From Anaerotalea alkaliphila (GTDB lineage: Bacteria > Bacillota > Clostridia > Lachnospirales > Vallitaleaceae), in assembly GCF_010179735.1 (NCBI RefSeq), contig NZ_JAAEEH010000013.1, positions 1-64,000 of the forward strand: a stretch of DNA of 64,000 nt. The letters are read 5' to 3'. The translations under genes and the position numbers were made by a program. Below, piece by piece: positions 1-7,765 of this stretch (position 1 is its first letter; each line of letters begins with the position of its first letter). Below the pieces are notes generated by a model. It was not told the DNA's origin. It was given only the letters and a program-made list of their open reading frames with translations, and ran no database searches.

Positions 1-77
1 CTACCTTTCTGATAGCGGCCACCTCGATGTATTGTATTTTGTCGCATGAGGTTCATTGTACACCATGACCGGAAGTG

Positions 78-117
78 GGACATAATCATTTGCGTTACAA
101 TAGGACATTATCATATG
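78..117. repeat. imperfect 15-bp direct repeat upstream of serS
   Basis: GGACATAATCATTTG (78-92) and GGACATTATCATATG (103-117) are near-identical direct copies 25 bp apart, upstream of the serS promoter. They could be a regulator site or chance in AT-rich DNA. The rest of 1-150 shows no gene, T-box or tRNA that I can support. Confidence 0.25.
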
Positions 118-153
118 TGAATCAGAGTTCGAACAGGGGGAATCACGGCTTCC

Positions 154-182
154 TTGACTTTTGGCGGCTTCTGCCGTATATT
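154..182 (+). promoter_or_regulatory. serS promoter
   Basis: TTGACT (154-159), a 17-bp spacer and TATATT (177-182) form a near-consensus sigma-A promoter. The predicted start near 189 leaves a leader of about 33 nt before the ATG, too short for a T-box. Confidence 0.75.
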
Positions 183-221
183 TATTGTTAAAAGGAAATT
201 TGCTTGCGAAAGGATGCGCTC

Positions 222-1508
222 ATGTTAGATTTGAATTTGATCAGGAACAATCCGGACCAGGTCCGGGAGGCTTTGGCAAAGAGGGACTACGCCGTGGATT
301 TCACGGAATTCTTCGCATGGGATTCCAGGCGGAAGGAGATCATCGCCGTGGCGGAGGCCTTGAAGGCGGAGCGGAACAAGGTATCCAAGGAGATCCCCCA
401 GTACAAGAAGGAGGGAAGGGACACCACGGAAGTGATGGCCCGGATGGCTTCCATCAAGGATGAGGTCGCAGGCTACGACGTGGAGCTGCGGGAGCTGGAC
501 GAGAGGATCCACCAGTTCGTAACCCGCCTGCCCAACCTGCCCGGCGAGGACGTGCTTCCGGGGGGCAAGGAGAACAACCAGGAGCTGCATGTTTTCGGGG
601 AGAAGCCTTCCTTCGATTTTGCCCCCAAGGACCATGTGGCGCTGGCGGAGAGCCTGGGTCTGATCGACTATCCCCGGGGCGCCAAGCTGGGGGGCAACGG
701 GTTCTGGATCTACAAGGACAAGGGAGCCATCCTGGAGTGGGCCCTGCTGAACTATTTCATCGAGGAGCATCTGAAGGACGGCTACACCTTCATCCTGCCC
801 CCCCACATCCTGACCTACGAGTCCGGCTTCACCGCCGGCCAGTTCCCCAAGTTCGAGGACGACGTGTTCAAGCTGGAGCAGGAGGGCAAGGGCTACATGC
901 AGTTCCTGCTGCCCACGGCGGAGACGGCCCTGATCAACTACCACAGGGACGAGGTCCTCACCGAGGAGGAGCTTCCCAAGAAGTATTTCGCCTACACCCC
1001 CTGCTACCGGAAGGAGGCCGGGTCCTACCGTTCCGAGGAGCGGGGCATGATCCGGGGCCACCAGTTCAACAAGGTGGAGATGTTCCAGTTCACCCTGCCC
1101 GAGGATTCCGACCAGGCGCTGGAAGAACTGGTGGGCAAGGCCGAGCGGCTGGTCCAGGGTCTGGGCCTGCATTACCGGCTGTCCAAGCTGGCGGCGGCGG
1201 ACTGCTCCGCTTCCATGCGCAAGACCTACGACATCGAGGTCTGGATCGGCAGCATGGAGGTCTACAAGGAGGTCAGCTCCGCGTCCAACGCCGGGGACTA
1301 CCAGGCACGGAGGGGCAACATGAAGTTCAAGCGCAAGGGCGGGAACAAGGCGGAGTTCCTGCACACCCTGAACGCTTCCGGACTTGCCACTTCCCGTGTC
1401 CTGCCTGCCATCCTGGAGCAGCACCAGAACGCGGACGGCAGCGTGACCGTGCCGGAAGTGTTGCGCAAATACACCGGCTTCGACATCTTGCGTCCAGCCG
1501 GAAACTAA
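222..1508 (+). CDS. serS: seryl-tRNA synthetase
   Basis: Charges tRNA-Ser with serine in the cytoplasm. The 428-residue product has the family's usual length: an N-terminal tRNA-binding coiled coil (about residues 1-110), then the class II catalytic core. Motif 2 is seen in CYRKEAGSYRSEERG followed by RGHQFNKVEMF, and motif 3 around EVSSASNAGDYQARR. An upstream in-frame TTG at 204 exists, but AAAGGA at 209-214 is correctly spaced for the ATG at 222. It has its own promoter and terminator, so it is monocistronic, and it is one of three plus-strand genes in the window. Confidence 0.97.
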   Translation: MLDLNLIRNNPDQVREALAKRDYAVDFTEFFAWDSRRKEIIAVAEALKAERNKVSKEIPQYKKEGRDTTEVMARMASIKDEVAGYDVELRELDERIHQFVTRLPNLPGEDVLPGGKENNQELHVFGEKPSFDFAPKDHVALAESLGLIDYPRGAKLGGNGFWIYKDKGAILEWALLNYFIEEHLKDGYTFILPPHILTYESGFTAGQFPKFEDDVFKLEQEGKGYMQFLLPTAETALINYHRDEVLTEEELPKKYFAYTPCYRKEAGSYRSEERGMIRGHQFNKVEMFQFTLPEDSDQALEELVGKAERLVQGLGLHYRLSKLAAADCSASMRKTYDIEVWIGSMEVYKEVSSASNAGDYQARRGNMKFKRKGGNKAEFLHTLNASGLATSRVLPAILEQHQNADGSVTVPEVLRKYTGFDILRPAGN

Positions 1509-1510
1509 CC

Positions 1511-1551
1511 AATACAAAAAGCGGGTTCCTTCGGGACCCGCTTTTTGTATT
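1511..1551. terminator. bidirectional rho-independent terminator after serS
   Basis: A 16-bp perfect stem (1511-1526 with 1536-1551) has A-runs and T-runs in its outer arms, three bases after the serS stop. It can work on both strands. Confidence 0.9.
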
Positions 1552-1613
1552 GCAGGTATGATGCGGGGACCCGCTATGCCTGCCTTGTTCTTGCATTTCC
1601 TTCCTTTTGTCCA

Positions 1614-1673
1614 CGGCGCCGTCACAGTGCCTGGCGCCAGCTGGATGGCACGGAAGAACCGTCCCTGCGCACC
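1614..1673. repeat. REP-like palindromic intergenic element
   Basis: Between two terminators lies a segment with nested inverted sequences (GGCGCC, CAGTGCCTGGCGCCAG, GGCACGGAAGAACCGTCCC). GTGCC-rich and GGTTCTTCCGT-type blocks of this kind are familiar as dispersed REP elements in Firmicutes; that assignment is from memory. No transposase is nearby. Confidence 0.4.
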
Positions 1674-1711
1674 ACGCCCTGCATTCCCTCGTTGAGGACT
1701 TTCCAGCAATA

Positions 1712-1751
1712 CAAAAAAAGGGAGTGCCGGTTCGTTTGCGGCACGCCCTTT
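1712..1751 (-). terminator. terminator of the GH32 gene
   Basis: A 13-bp stem with one mismatch (1717-1729 with 1739-1751) is followed on the minus strand by a run of seven T. It lies 22 bp after the hydrolase stop codon. Confidence 0.85.
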
Positions 1752-1773
1752 CTCCATGGGCCTAGCCCTGGGT

Positions 1774-3261
1774 TTACAGCCTGTGGTGCTCCAGCCTCTC
1801 GATCCTTGCCACGCCGGTGCTGTTGAACTGGATCCCCTCCCCGTCCTCCTGGGGGGCGATGAGGGAGGAGAACACCAGCCTGCCGTCGTCCACGAAGACC
1901 TCGATGCTGTAGTCGTCCACAAGCACCCGCAGCTGCAGCCGGTCCTTTTCCAGCCTGTATTCCTTGTGCCGCACCCGGCTCCATTCGTTCTCCGGGGTGT
2001 CCGCCGGCAAGCTGTCCCCGTTCCTGGAGCGGTCTAAGGTGAACCTTCCTTGTGTCTTGTCGTAGGCGAAGCTGGTGGCGCAGTCCGCACCTTTCCTAAA
2101 CTCCATCTCGAACCGCTGGGCACCGCCCAGGTCCACCGAAAGCTCCAGGTCGTACCGCTTCCCTTCCACATTGTCCAGTTCCATGGGGCCGCTGAAGGCC
2201 AGGTCCCCATAGGTCACTGCCGGCAGTTTCCGCAAGGTCTCCACGGTCTCCACGGGGGTTTGGTGCAGCACATTCCCCTTGACGGACAGGATCCGGGGGA
2301 TGGACATCATGCCGGCCCAGCCGTTTTCCCGGTCCAGGGCCGGGTCCGCATCCCAGGGGCTCAGCCATCCCACCATGATCCGTCTCCCCTTTTCGTCCAC
2401 CGTGGTCTGGGGCGCATAGAAGCTGAAACCGCAGTCCAGCTCCTCTTCCCTCTCCCATGCGGGGCTGCAGCCTTCCACATCCACCGTTCCCGCCAGGTAC
2501 CGGGTGGGGTGCAGGAAACCTTTCCGTCCCTCCCCGTCCGGCGTGCGGTTGTTGATGACGGACAACAGCAGGACCTCCCTGCCGTCCAGGGAGAACAGGT
2601 CGGGGCACTCCCAGACCTCTTCCAACCCCTGGGGGCCTTCCGCCGCGATTCCGTGGTATTCCCAAGAGAGCATGTCCCCGGAACGGTAAAGGAGCACCTT
2701 CCCGCCCTCCGCACCATCCCTTGCCGCCAGGACGCAGTAGAAGGTCCCGTCCTTCTCGAACACCTTGGGGTCCCTAAAGTCCTGGGGCAGGAATCCCGCT
2801 GGAAGGTCCTTTTCGTCCAGTACCGGATTCCCCGCATGCTTGACGAACCGGATGCCGTCCCCACTCCACGCCACGTTCTGGTTTTCCCGGAACGAATCCC
2901 GGTTGCCCTTGTCCGGCTCCAGATGCCCCGTGTACATGATCCAGAGCTTGTCCCCCCGGACGATGGCGCTTCCCGAGAAGCAACCGTCCTTCTCGTAGGC
3001 CTCTTCCGGTGCCAGGGCCACCGGACGGTGCTCCCAGCGGACCAGGTCCTTGGAGACCGCATGCCCCCAGTGCATCAGGTCCCAGCGGGTGCCGTAGGGG
3101 TTGTGCTGGTAGTAGAGATGGTATTCCCCTTTGAAGTGGCTGAATCCGTTGGGGTCGTTGATCCACCCCGCCGGTGCGGTGAAATGGAAGGCGGGGTGCC
3201 TTTTCGTCCGCTTGCTTGCCTTTTCCATATGGTCGTTCGCTTGTTGCAGCAGGTTTTCCAT
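1774..3261 (-). CDS. GH32 beta-fructosidase (sucrose/sucrose-6-phosphate hydrolase type)
   Basis: Hydrolyses terminal beta-fructofuranosyl bonds. The 495-residue product has the three GH32 signatures: WINDPNG (Asp36, nucleophile), FRDP (163-165) and WECPD (Glu218, acid/base), then a beta-sandwich C-terminal domain ending in a YSIEVFVDDG stretch. It has no signal peptide, so it acts in the cytoplasm on an imported sugar. The ATG at 3261 follows AAAGGA; an ORF running on to 3321 would overlap the permease. It is the last gene of an ABC sugar operon whose first genes are deleted. Whether the substrate is sucrose, its phosphate or a fructo-oligosaccharide cannot be told; sacA/scrB-type names would be guesses. 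Confidence 0.93.
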   Translation of the reverse strand: MENLLQQANDHMEKASKRTKRHPAFHFTAPAGWINDPNGFSHFKGEYHLYYQHNPYGTRWDLMHWGHAVSKDLVRWEHRPVALAPEEAYEKDGCFSGSAIVRGDKLWIMYTGHLEPDKGNRDSFRENQNVAWSGDGIRFVKHAGNPVLDEKDLPAGFLPQDFRDPKVFEKDGTFYCVLAARDGAEGGKVLLYRSGDMLSWEYHGIAAEGPQGLEEVWECPDLFSLDGREVLLLSVINNRTPDGEGRKGFLHPTRYLAGTVDVEGCSPAWEREEELDCGFSFYAPQTTVDEKGRRIMVGWLSPWDADPALDRENGWAGMMSIPRILSVKGNVLHQTPVETVETLRKLPAVTYGDLAFSGPMELDNVEGKRYDLELSVDLGGAQRFEMEFRKGADCATSFAYDKTQGRFTLDRSRNGDSLPADTPENEWSRVRHKEYRLEKDRLQLRVLVDDYSIEVFVDDGRLVFSSLIAPQEDGEGIQFNSTGVARIERLEHHRL

Positions 3262-3298
3262 GTCCTTTCCTTTCTTTACTCGCTTTTGATCCAATCGG

Positions 3299-4138
3299 TC
3301 ATTTGATGCCGCTTCTGGCAACGCCCTCCACGATCTGCTTCTGGAAAAACAGGTAGATGACGACCACCGGCAGGGTCACCAGGGTCAGCGCGGCCATCAC
3401 ATGGCTGGTGAAGATGTTGTAGGTGTCGCTGAAGATCGCGTTCAGGGCCACCTGCACCGGCATCAGGTTCGCGTCGGACAGGGCCATGACCGGCCACAGG
3501 AAGTCGTTCCAGGAGGCCAGGAAGGTGATGATCCCGATGGTCACGTACATGGGTTTGCAGATGGGGAACACGATCTTGTAGAAAAGCCTGAAATGCCCCA
3601 GTCCGTCGATCCTGGCCGCTTCCGAAAGCGCCTCCGGAAAGGACAGGAAATACTGCCGGAACAGGAAGATGTTCATCACGTTGGTGATGAAGGGCAGCAG
3701 GTAGCCCACCACCGTATTCACCAGCCGCAACTTGAACACCACCATGTACAGGGGCAGGATGGTTGCCTCCACGGGGACGATCATCAGGGAGATGATCAGG
3801 ATCAGGATGAAGGTCTTCAGGGGAAAATTGAACTTGGCCAGGGCGTAGCCTGCCAGGGAATTTACCAGCAGCCCGACCACCACCGTCGTCGTGGCGTAGA
3901 ACAGGCTGTTGAACATGTTCCTAAAGATGTTGTACATGCCCAGCAGCTCCCTGTAGGGCTTGAGCGTCAGGTCCTCCAGCCTGGGCAGGAAGGCATGCAC
4001 GGTTCCGATGTCCCGGTAGATGTTCTCGTCGATCTTGAAGGAGGAGGCGATCATCCATATCATCGGGAACAGGAAAAGCAGCGAGATGCCTCCAATCAGA
4101 AGATAGAACAGCACACCGGAGATTTTTTTCTTTTTCAT
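3299..4138 (-). CDS. ABC sugar transporter permease, MalG type
   Basis: Inner-membrane subunit of a CUT1-type carbohydrate importer. The 279 residues contain an N-terminal membrane segment, five further hydrophobic helices and the EAA loop (EAARIDGLGHFRLFYKIVFP) that contacts the ATPase. Length and helix pattern are those of an intact MalG-family protein. The start has AGGAGG well placed. It lies 4 bp after the truncated partner permease and 37 bp before the GH32 gene, so the three were one operon importing a fructoside. With the partner permease broken and no binding protein or ATPase beside it, it is probably idle. Confidence 0.9.
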   Translation of the reverse strand: MKKKKISGVLFYLLIGGISLLFLFPMIWMIASSFKIDENIYRDIGTVHAFLPRLEDLTLKPYRELLGMYNIFRNMFNSLFYATTTVVVGLLVNSLAGYALAKFNFPLKTFILILIISLMIVPVEATILPLYMVVFKLRLVNTVVGYLLPFITNVMNIFLFRQYFLSFPEALSEAARIDGLGHFRLFYKIVFPICKPMYVTIGIITFLASWNDFLWPVMALSDANLMPVQVALNAIFSDTYNIFTSHVMAALTLVTLPVVVIYLFFQKQIVEGVARSGIK

Positions 4139-4142
4139 GAGG

Positions 4143-4486
4143 CTACTCCTCCTTCAGGACTTTCTTGATGAGAATGGACACGACCACCAGGAAAAAGGTG
4201 AACACCAGGGTGATGGCGCTGACATAACCCACGTTCCTGTGCCGGAACCCATACTCGTAGATGTACTGCAGGATGGTCATGGTGGAATAGTCCGGACCGC
4301 CGCCGGTCATGACCATGGGCTGCACGATCAGCTTGAAGGCCTGGATCGTCGTGGTGATGACGAGGAACATGGTGATGGGCCGCAGGGCCGGGATGGTGAT
4401 GTGCAGGAACTTGCTCAAGGCATTGGCTCCATCGATGTCCGCCGCCTCGTACATGGCATGGTCGATATTCTTCAGGCCTGCCAGGA
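4143..4486 (-). pseudogene. 5'-truncated ABC sugar permease, MalF type
   Basis: Only the C-terminal third of a CUT1 permease remains. The reading begins within PFLAGLKNIDHAMYEAADIDG, just before the EAA loop, and continues through two more hydrophobic helices to a normal end (LIKKVLKEE). Such permeases are about 290-310 residues, so about 190 N-terminal residues and the start are missing. At about 4484-4490 the sequence switches to the LacI-type gene on the opposite strand. An internal ATG (4454) could allow a fragment to be made, but it would lack most membrane helices. Confidence 0.85.
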
Positions 4487-4894
4487 AGGGAGGCCTTGTT
4501 CAACAACGGGCTTCCCTTCGATGATCGGAATCTGGTCCCCCTGACCCACGCGCACAGCTCCCCCTTCACCATCCGTTCCAACATCCAGGAATATCTTGCG
4601 GACAATCCGGAACCGGACTTCACCGCCATCTTTTGCAACAATGACGTGATTGCCTTGGAGTTCATCCGCCTCAAATCGGAAGAAGGGAGCGGCCTGTCCA
4701 AGGACATCGCCGTGGTGGGCTTCGACGACACCTTGATTTCCAAGTCCTTCGAGATATCCAGCGTCCACCAGCCCATCCAGGAGATGACGAAGACCGCCTT
4801 CACCCTTCTGCTGGAGCGGATGAAGGACAATTCCAGGGAGCCGGTGGCCATCGAGCTCCCGCCCAGGTTGATCATACGGAAGAGTTCCCTCTAG
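4484..4894 (+). pseudogene. 5'-truncated LacI-family regulator
   Basis: About 135 C-terminal residues of a LacI/GalR-type repressor: FTAIFCNNDVIALEF and VVGFDDTLISKSFEISSVHQP are typical sugar-binding-domain segments, and the end (PPRLIIRKSSL) is normal. The helix-turn-helix and half of the sugar domain, roughly 200 residues, are absent, as are promoter and start site. It was presumably the divergent repressor of the sugar operon at 1.8-4.5 kb, and one deletion explains both broken genes. Without a DNA-binding domain it cannot repress. Confidence 0.85.
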
Positions 4895-4950
4895 GATTTG
4901 GCGTGAACGCAAGGGGGCCGTGAGCAGACCGCGAAACACCGTGCGAATAG

Positions 4951-5001
4951 AAAAAGGCAGCCACAAACCAGGATTGGATCTTGGTTTGTGGCTGCCTTTT
5001 T
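4951..5001. terminator. bidirectional terminator
   Basis: A perfect 20-bp stem (4951-4970 with 4982-5001) with A5 and T5 ends separates the LacI remnant from the convergent surface-protein gene and can serve both. Confidence 0.92.
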
Positions 5002-5058
5002 CTTATGTTCACATGTTCAGTCGCATGCTGTGCGTTGCAGGACAATTCTTTTGACAGT

Positions 5059-6096
5059 TCAATTGGATTTTTTGCTCTTGCCCAAGGCCACTCCGCCAGT
5101 CATCAGCGCAGAACCCAGTCCCAGGAAGAAGATCATGGGGATGCCGCCCGCTTGGGGGAGCACCGTATCGTCGATGGCCACTTCCTTGTCCAGCACCGGT
5201 GTTGCCGGTGCTGCTTGGGGAAGGACCGTTTCAGTGAAGTCTTCTTCGAAGGAAACCTCCTCGGACACTTCTTCCTCCGGTGTCTCCGTTGAAGGAGCCG
5301 CTTCCGGCAGGAGTTCGGAAACGATTTCGATTTCCTCTTCCTCCGCCTCATCCGCTATGGATGTGTTGCTGGCGGTGGCAGGGGTGATCTTGCTTGTCTT
5401 CCTGCCCGGTGCGGAAGCCGGAGTCTCTTCCGTTGTCTCTTCCGCTGTCTCTTCTGCTGTCTCTTCCGCTGTCCCTTCCGCTGTCTCTTCCGCTGTCTCT
5501 TCTGCTGTCTCTTCCGCTGTCTCTTCCGCTGTCTCTTCTGCTGTCTCTTCCGCTGTCTCTTCTGCTGTCTCTTCTGCTGTCTCTTCCGTTGTCTCTTCCG
5601 TTGTCTCTTCTGCTGTCTCTTCCGTTGTCTCTTCCGCTGTCTCTTCCGCTGTCTCTTCTGCCGTCTCTTCCGCTGTCTGTCCTTCTTGGACCGTCACATG
5701 GCTGAGCACCAGTTTGGAACCTTCATCCGCATTGCTTGCCGTTGCCTCCGCGCTGAGCAGGATGTCGTGTCCAGGCGTGCCCACATGGAAGTGCATGGTC
5801 GTGTTAAGGACCTTGCTTGCGTCCACGTTCCGGGTGCCTGCGTTCTCGAACACCGCCGTGATGCTGCCGGTGGCGCCGTCCTGCTTGTTCAGCTGGTTCA
5901 GGATGAAGTGCCATACGACGCCGGCATCCACGCCGCCGTTGTCGGGATCCTGCTGGAATGTGGTGCTGTCCGCACCTGCATGGGATCCGTGCAATTCCAC
6001 GGTCGCCCCTTCCATGGCATATGCCGCGGGGGCGGTTCCGAACATCATTGCCGCCGCCAAAAGTCCAATCATTGTCTTCTTCGCAAGTCTCTTCAT
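5059..6096 (-). CDS. repeat-rich cell-wall-anchored surface protein (LPQAG sorting signal)
   Basis: A 345-residue exported protein with a signal peptide (1-27, basic n-region, A-Y-A end), a unique domain (28-140) without a family I recognise, then 22 acidic four-residue repeats (AEET/TEET, 142-229). A second acidic stretch follows, then a cell-wall sorting signal: LPQAG near 313, a hydrophobic helix and the basic tail GKSKKSN. LPQAG departs from canonical LPXTG at position 4, so the sortase class is uncertain; no sortase lies in the window. An LPQAA sequence occurs about 22 residues earlier. RBS GAAAGGGG precedes the ATG. The repeat block looks like a rod lifting the N-terminal domain off the wall. 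Confidence 0.8.
   Translation of the reverse strand: MKRLAKKTMIGLLAAAMMFGTAPAAYAMEGATVELHGSHAGADSTTFQQDPDNGGVDAGVVWHFILNQLNKQDGATGSITAVFENAGTRNVDASKVLNTTMHFHVGTPGHDILLSAEATASNADEGSKLVLSHVTVQEGQTAEETAEETAEETAEETTEETAEETTEETTEETAEETAEETAEETAEETAEETAEETAEETAEETAEGTAEETAEETAEETTEETPASAPGRKTSKITPATASNTSIADEAEEEEIEIVSELLPEAAPSTETPEEEVSEEVSFEEDFTETVLPQAAPATPVLDKEVAIDDTVLPQAGGIPMIFFLGLGSALMTGGVALGKSKKSN
5410..5673 (-). repeat. 12-bp tandem repeat encoding (AEET)n
   Basis: Twenty-two 12-bp units (GCTGTCTCTTCC and single-base variants on the plus strand) lie inside the surface-protein gene. Most variation is synonymous C/T or turns A into T in the first residue; one unit reads AEGT. As 12 is a multiple of three, copy-number change alters rod length without frameshift. 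Confidence 0.95.
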
Positions 6097-6120
6097 AGTG
6101 TTTAGCCCCTTTCAAAAACA

Positions 6121-6317
6121 TACGTTAATGAAAGGCCGGTTGCACTACTTGCTCCATATGCTCCAAGTGCCCACATTTCCGGAAACATCGTTTCCTTGAG
6201 CCGGCAGGGTCCCCGCCGGCCGGGAGCATACTTCATCGCATCCTTCGGTTGTCATTGTTATTGCCGTTTCTAGTGTTGACTGAGTATTCAATTTTTTGTC
6301 AAAAGTGCAATTGTCCT
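6121..6317 (-). ncRNA. structured 5' leader of the surface-protein gene (type unknown)
   Basis: The consensus promoter at 6324-6352 gives a leader of about 220 nt, most of this gene-free stretch (6097-6538). Possible helices: GGAAAC/GTTTCC (6181-6195), a GC-rich stem near 6201-6222 (CCGGC with GCCGG) and long-range TATGCTCC/GGAGCATA enclosing both. It does not match the c-di-GMP, cobalamin, SAM or purine aptamer cores I can recall, so no ligand is assigned. Confidence 0.4.
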
Positions 6318-6323
6318 TTCCCC

Positions 6324-6352
6324 ATTATAATTGTGCTCTCCCTAACTGTCAA
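6324..6352 (-). promoter_or_regulatory. consensus sigma-A promoter
   Basis: On the minus strand TTGACA (6347-6352), a 17-bp spacer and TATAAT (6324-6329) match the consensus exactly, so the surface protein may be strongly transcribed. Confidence 0.9.
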
Positions 6353-6393
6353 TTGATTCTGATTCTTTTAACGCAAACTGAACGAAATTGAGG

Positions 6394-6425
6394 AAAAGGG
6401 CATGTCCCCCTCGGAACACGCCCTT
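6394..6425 (-). terminator. probable terminator of the signalling operon
   Basis: A 10-bp stem with one mismatch (6396-6405 with 6416-6425) is followed on the minus strand by TTTTCC. It lies about 110 bp after the last gene of the operon and before the surface-protein promoter. Confidence 0.55.
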
Positions 6426-6538
6426 GCCGCATCTATCTGTTCAATACTCCCTGGTCTGAGTATACCCCAAGGGAAGCTTCCTGCATAGGTCCGTGTCCCC
6501 AACGGGCCCCGTACGGTCCTGAAATCCCCGCAGGCAGG

Positions 6539-7765
6539 TCAACCCGGGGGTTGCCCCATGTGGACCCCCGCCACATCCACCACCATCCGGTCCCTTTCGT
6601 GCCGCACCCGAAGGCGCAGCCCTCTCCCGGCCAGGACCCTCTGGAAAGGGGCGTAGGACTCCAAGTCCGGCTCCGGCTTGTCCATGGCCAGGCCGATCCA
6701 GCGACCCTTTCCCAGCTCCTGCCCGGCCTCCAGGGAAATCCAGGAGGGCCTTTCCCCCTCCTCCCTCCGCTGGACGCCCCGGAGCACGCTATCCATCAGG
6801 CCGTCCAGCACCTCCAGGAAGTCCAGCTCCTGGTCCGGATCCAGATGCCCGGGGATGCCGAAGCGGGTATGCAGGCGGACGCCCAGCCGTTCGCACTGGA
6901 GATAATGGTGGAAGACCATGCTGTTGAGCAGCTCGCTTCCGGAAAAATGCAGATTGATCAGGTTCTCCTCCTTGAGCTGTCCGATTTTCTCCTGGAGCTC
7001 ACCGGAACTCCTGGCGGTGCCCAACGCCTCGAAGGCCTTGCCGTAGGCCGCTTCCCTCCTCTCCAGGACGTCCAGCAAGGGGCCCACCGCATACCCTTCC
7101 CGCCCCAGGCGGTTCAGCATCCGGTCCTTCCTGTACTTCCTGGCCACGAACCGGAAGGAGGCGTAATAGAAGCCTCCGAAGAGCCCATAGGCCAGGTAGA
7201 AGTAGTACAGGAACGGGTCGATCCCCTCCACATGGAGCACCACGTGCCGGAATAGGAAGACCATGGCCAGCAGCCCCAGGCTGAAGGCGGAAAAGAGCCT
7301 CTCCAGGAAAGGATTGCCCTGGAGGTCCCCCAGGATCCCCATCTTTGATACGGTGATCATCTTCAGGGGCAGAAGCAGGTAGGGCAGCCATCCGTCCCCG
7401 TAGCTGTGGAACAGGACCACCCGGAGGAAGGTCTGGGGGTCTTCCCCGTGGGCCAGGTTCAGCCGGAGCATGTCCACCGGAATGTCCGCCAGGATCCAGA
7501 GGCCAAAACAGACCAGGATCCCATGCCAGCTCTTCCTGAACAGGAGCAGGAGCAGGAGTCCCATCAGGAGCCGGTAGGAAATGGAGTACCAGCCGCTATG
7601 GCCGGAGGCATGTGGCGGTGGCAGTAGCCATACCTGCAGGAAAATGGCCAGCAGGAACAGCAGGAGCCTGGCCGCATGGGCCTTCCCCCTCCTGTCCGGC
7701 TCCAAAATGTGGACGATGTAGGCCAGCAGCAGCCCGTGGGCCAGATGGGTATGGTTGATCAGCAT
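6539..7765 (-). CDS. membrane protein resembling a degenerate GHKL sensor kinase
   Basis: 408 residues: about six hydrophobic helices in residues 1-215, a short coiled region, then a soluble C-terminal part. That part aligns by eye with AgrC-type GHKL kinases, but key residues are gone. The H-box-like region (FSGSELLNSMVFHHYL) lacks the usual RHD pattern, the N-box equivalent reads FLEVLDGLMDSVL instead of ILGNLLDNA, and no glycine-rich G-box is seen. It is therefore unlikely to bind ATP. The start overlaps the end of the intact GHKL kinase by 7 bp, so the two are co-expressed; it may partner that kinase or act as a receptor. An unrelated membrane protein remains possible. Confidence 0.6.
   Translation of the reverse strand: MLINHTHLAHGLLLAYIVHILEPDRRGKAHAARLLLFLLAIFLQVWLLPPPHASGHSGWYSISYRLLMGLLLLLLFRKSWHGILVCFGLWILADIPVDMLRLNLAHGEDPQTFLRVVLFHSYGDGWLPYLLLPLKMITVSKMGILGDLQGNPFLERLFSAFSLGLLAMVFLFRHVVLHVEGIDPFLYYFYLAYGLFGGFYYASFRFVARKYRKDRMLNRLGREGYAVGPLLDVLERREAAYGKAFEALGTARSSGELQEKIGQLKEENLINLHFSGSELLNSMVFHHYLQCERLGVRLHTRFGIPGHLDPDQELDFLEVLDGLMDSVLRGVQRREEGERPSWISLEAGQELGKGRWIGLAMDKPEPDLESYAPFQRVLAGRGLRLRVRHERDRMVVDVAGVHMGQPPG

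Noticed and set aside
120-145. Possible tRNA T-arm (GAGTTCGAACAG) upstream of serS
   Set aside because: No acceptor stem, D-arm or anticodon arm can be drawn around it.
225-1922. 565-residue minus-strand frame over serS
   Set aside because: serS is certain on the plus strand; this frame also runs through the serS terminator and the GH32 end.
5410-5673. Repeat block as a CRISPR array
   Set aside because: 12-bp contiguous units without spacers, inside a coding frame with a signal peptide and a wall anchor.
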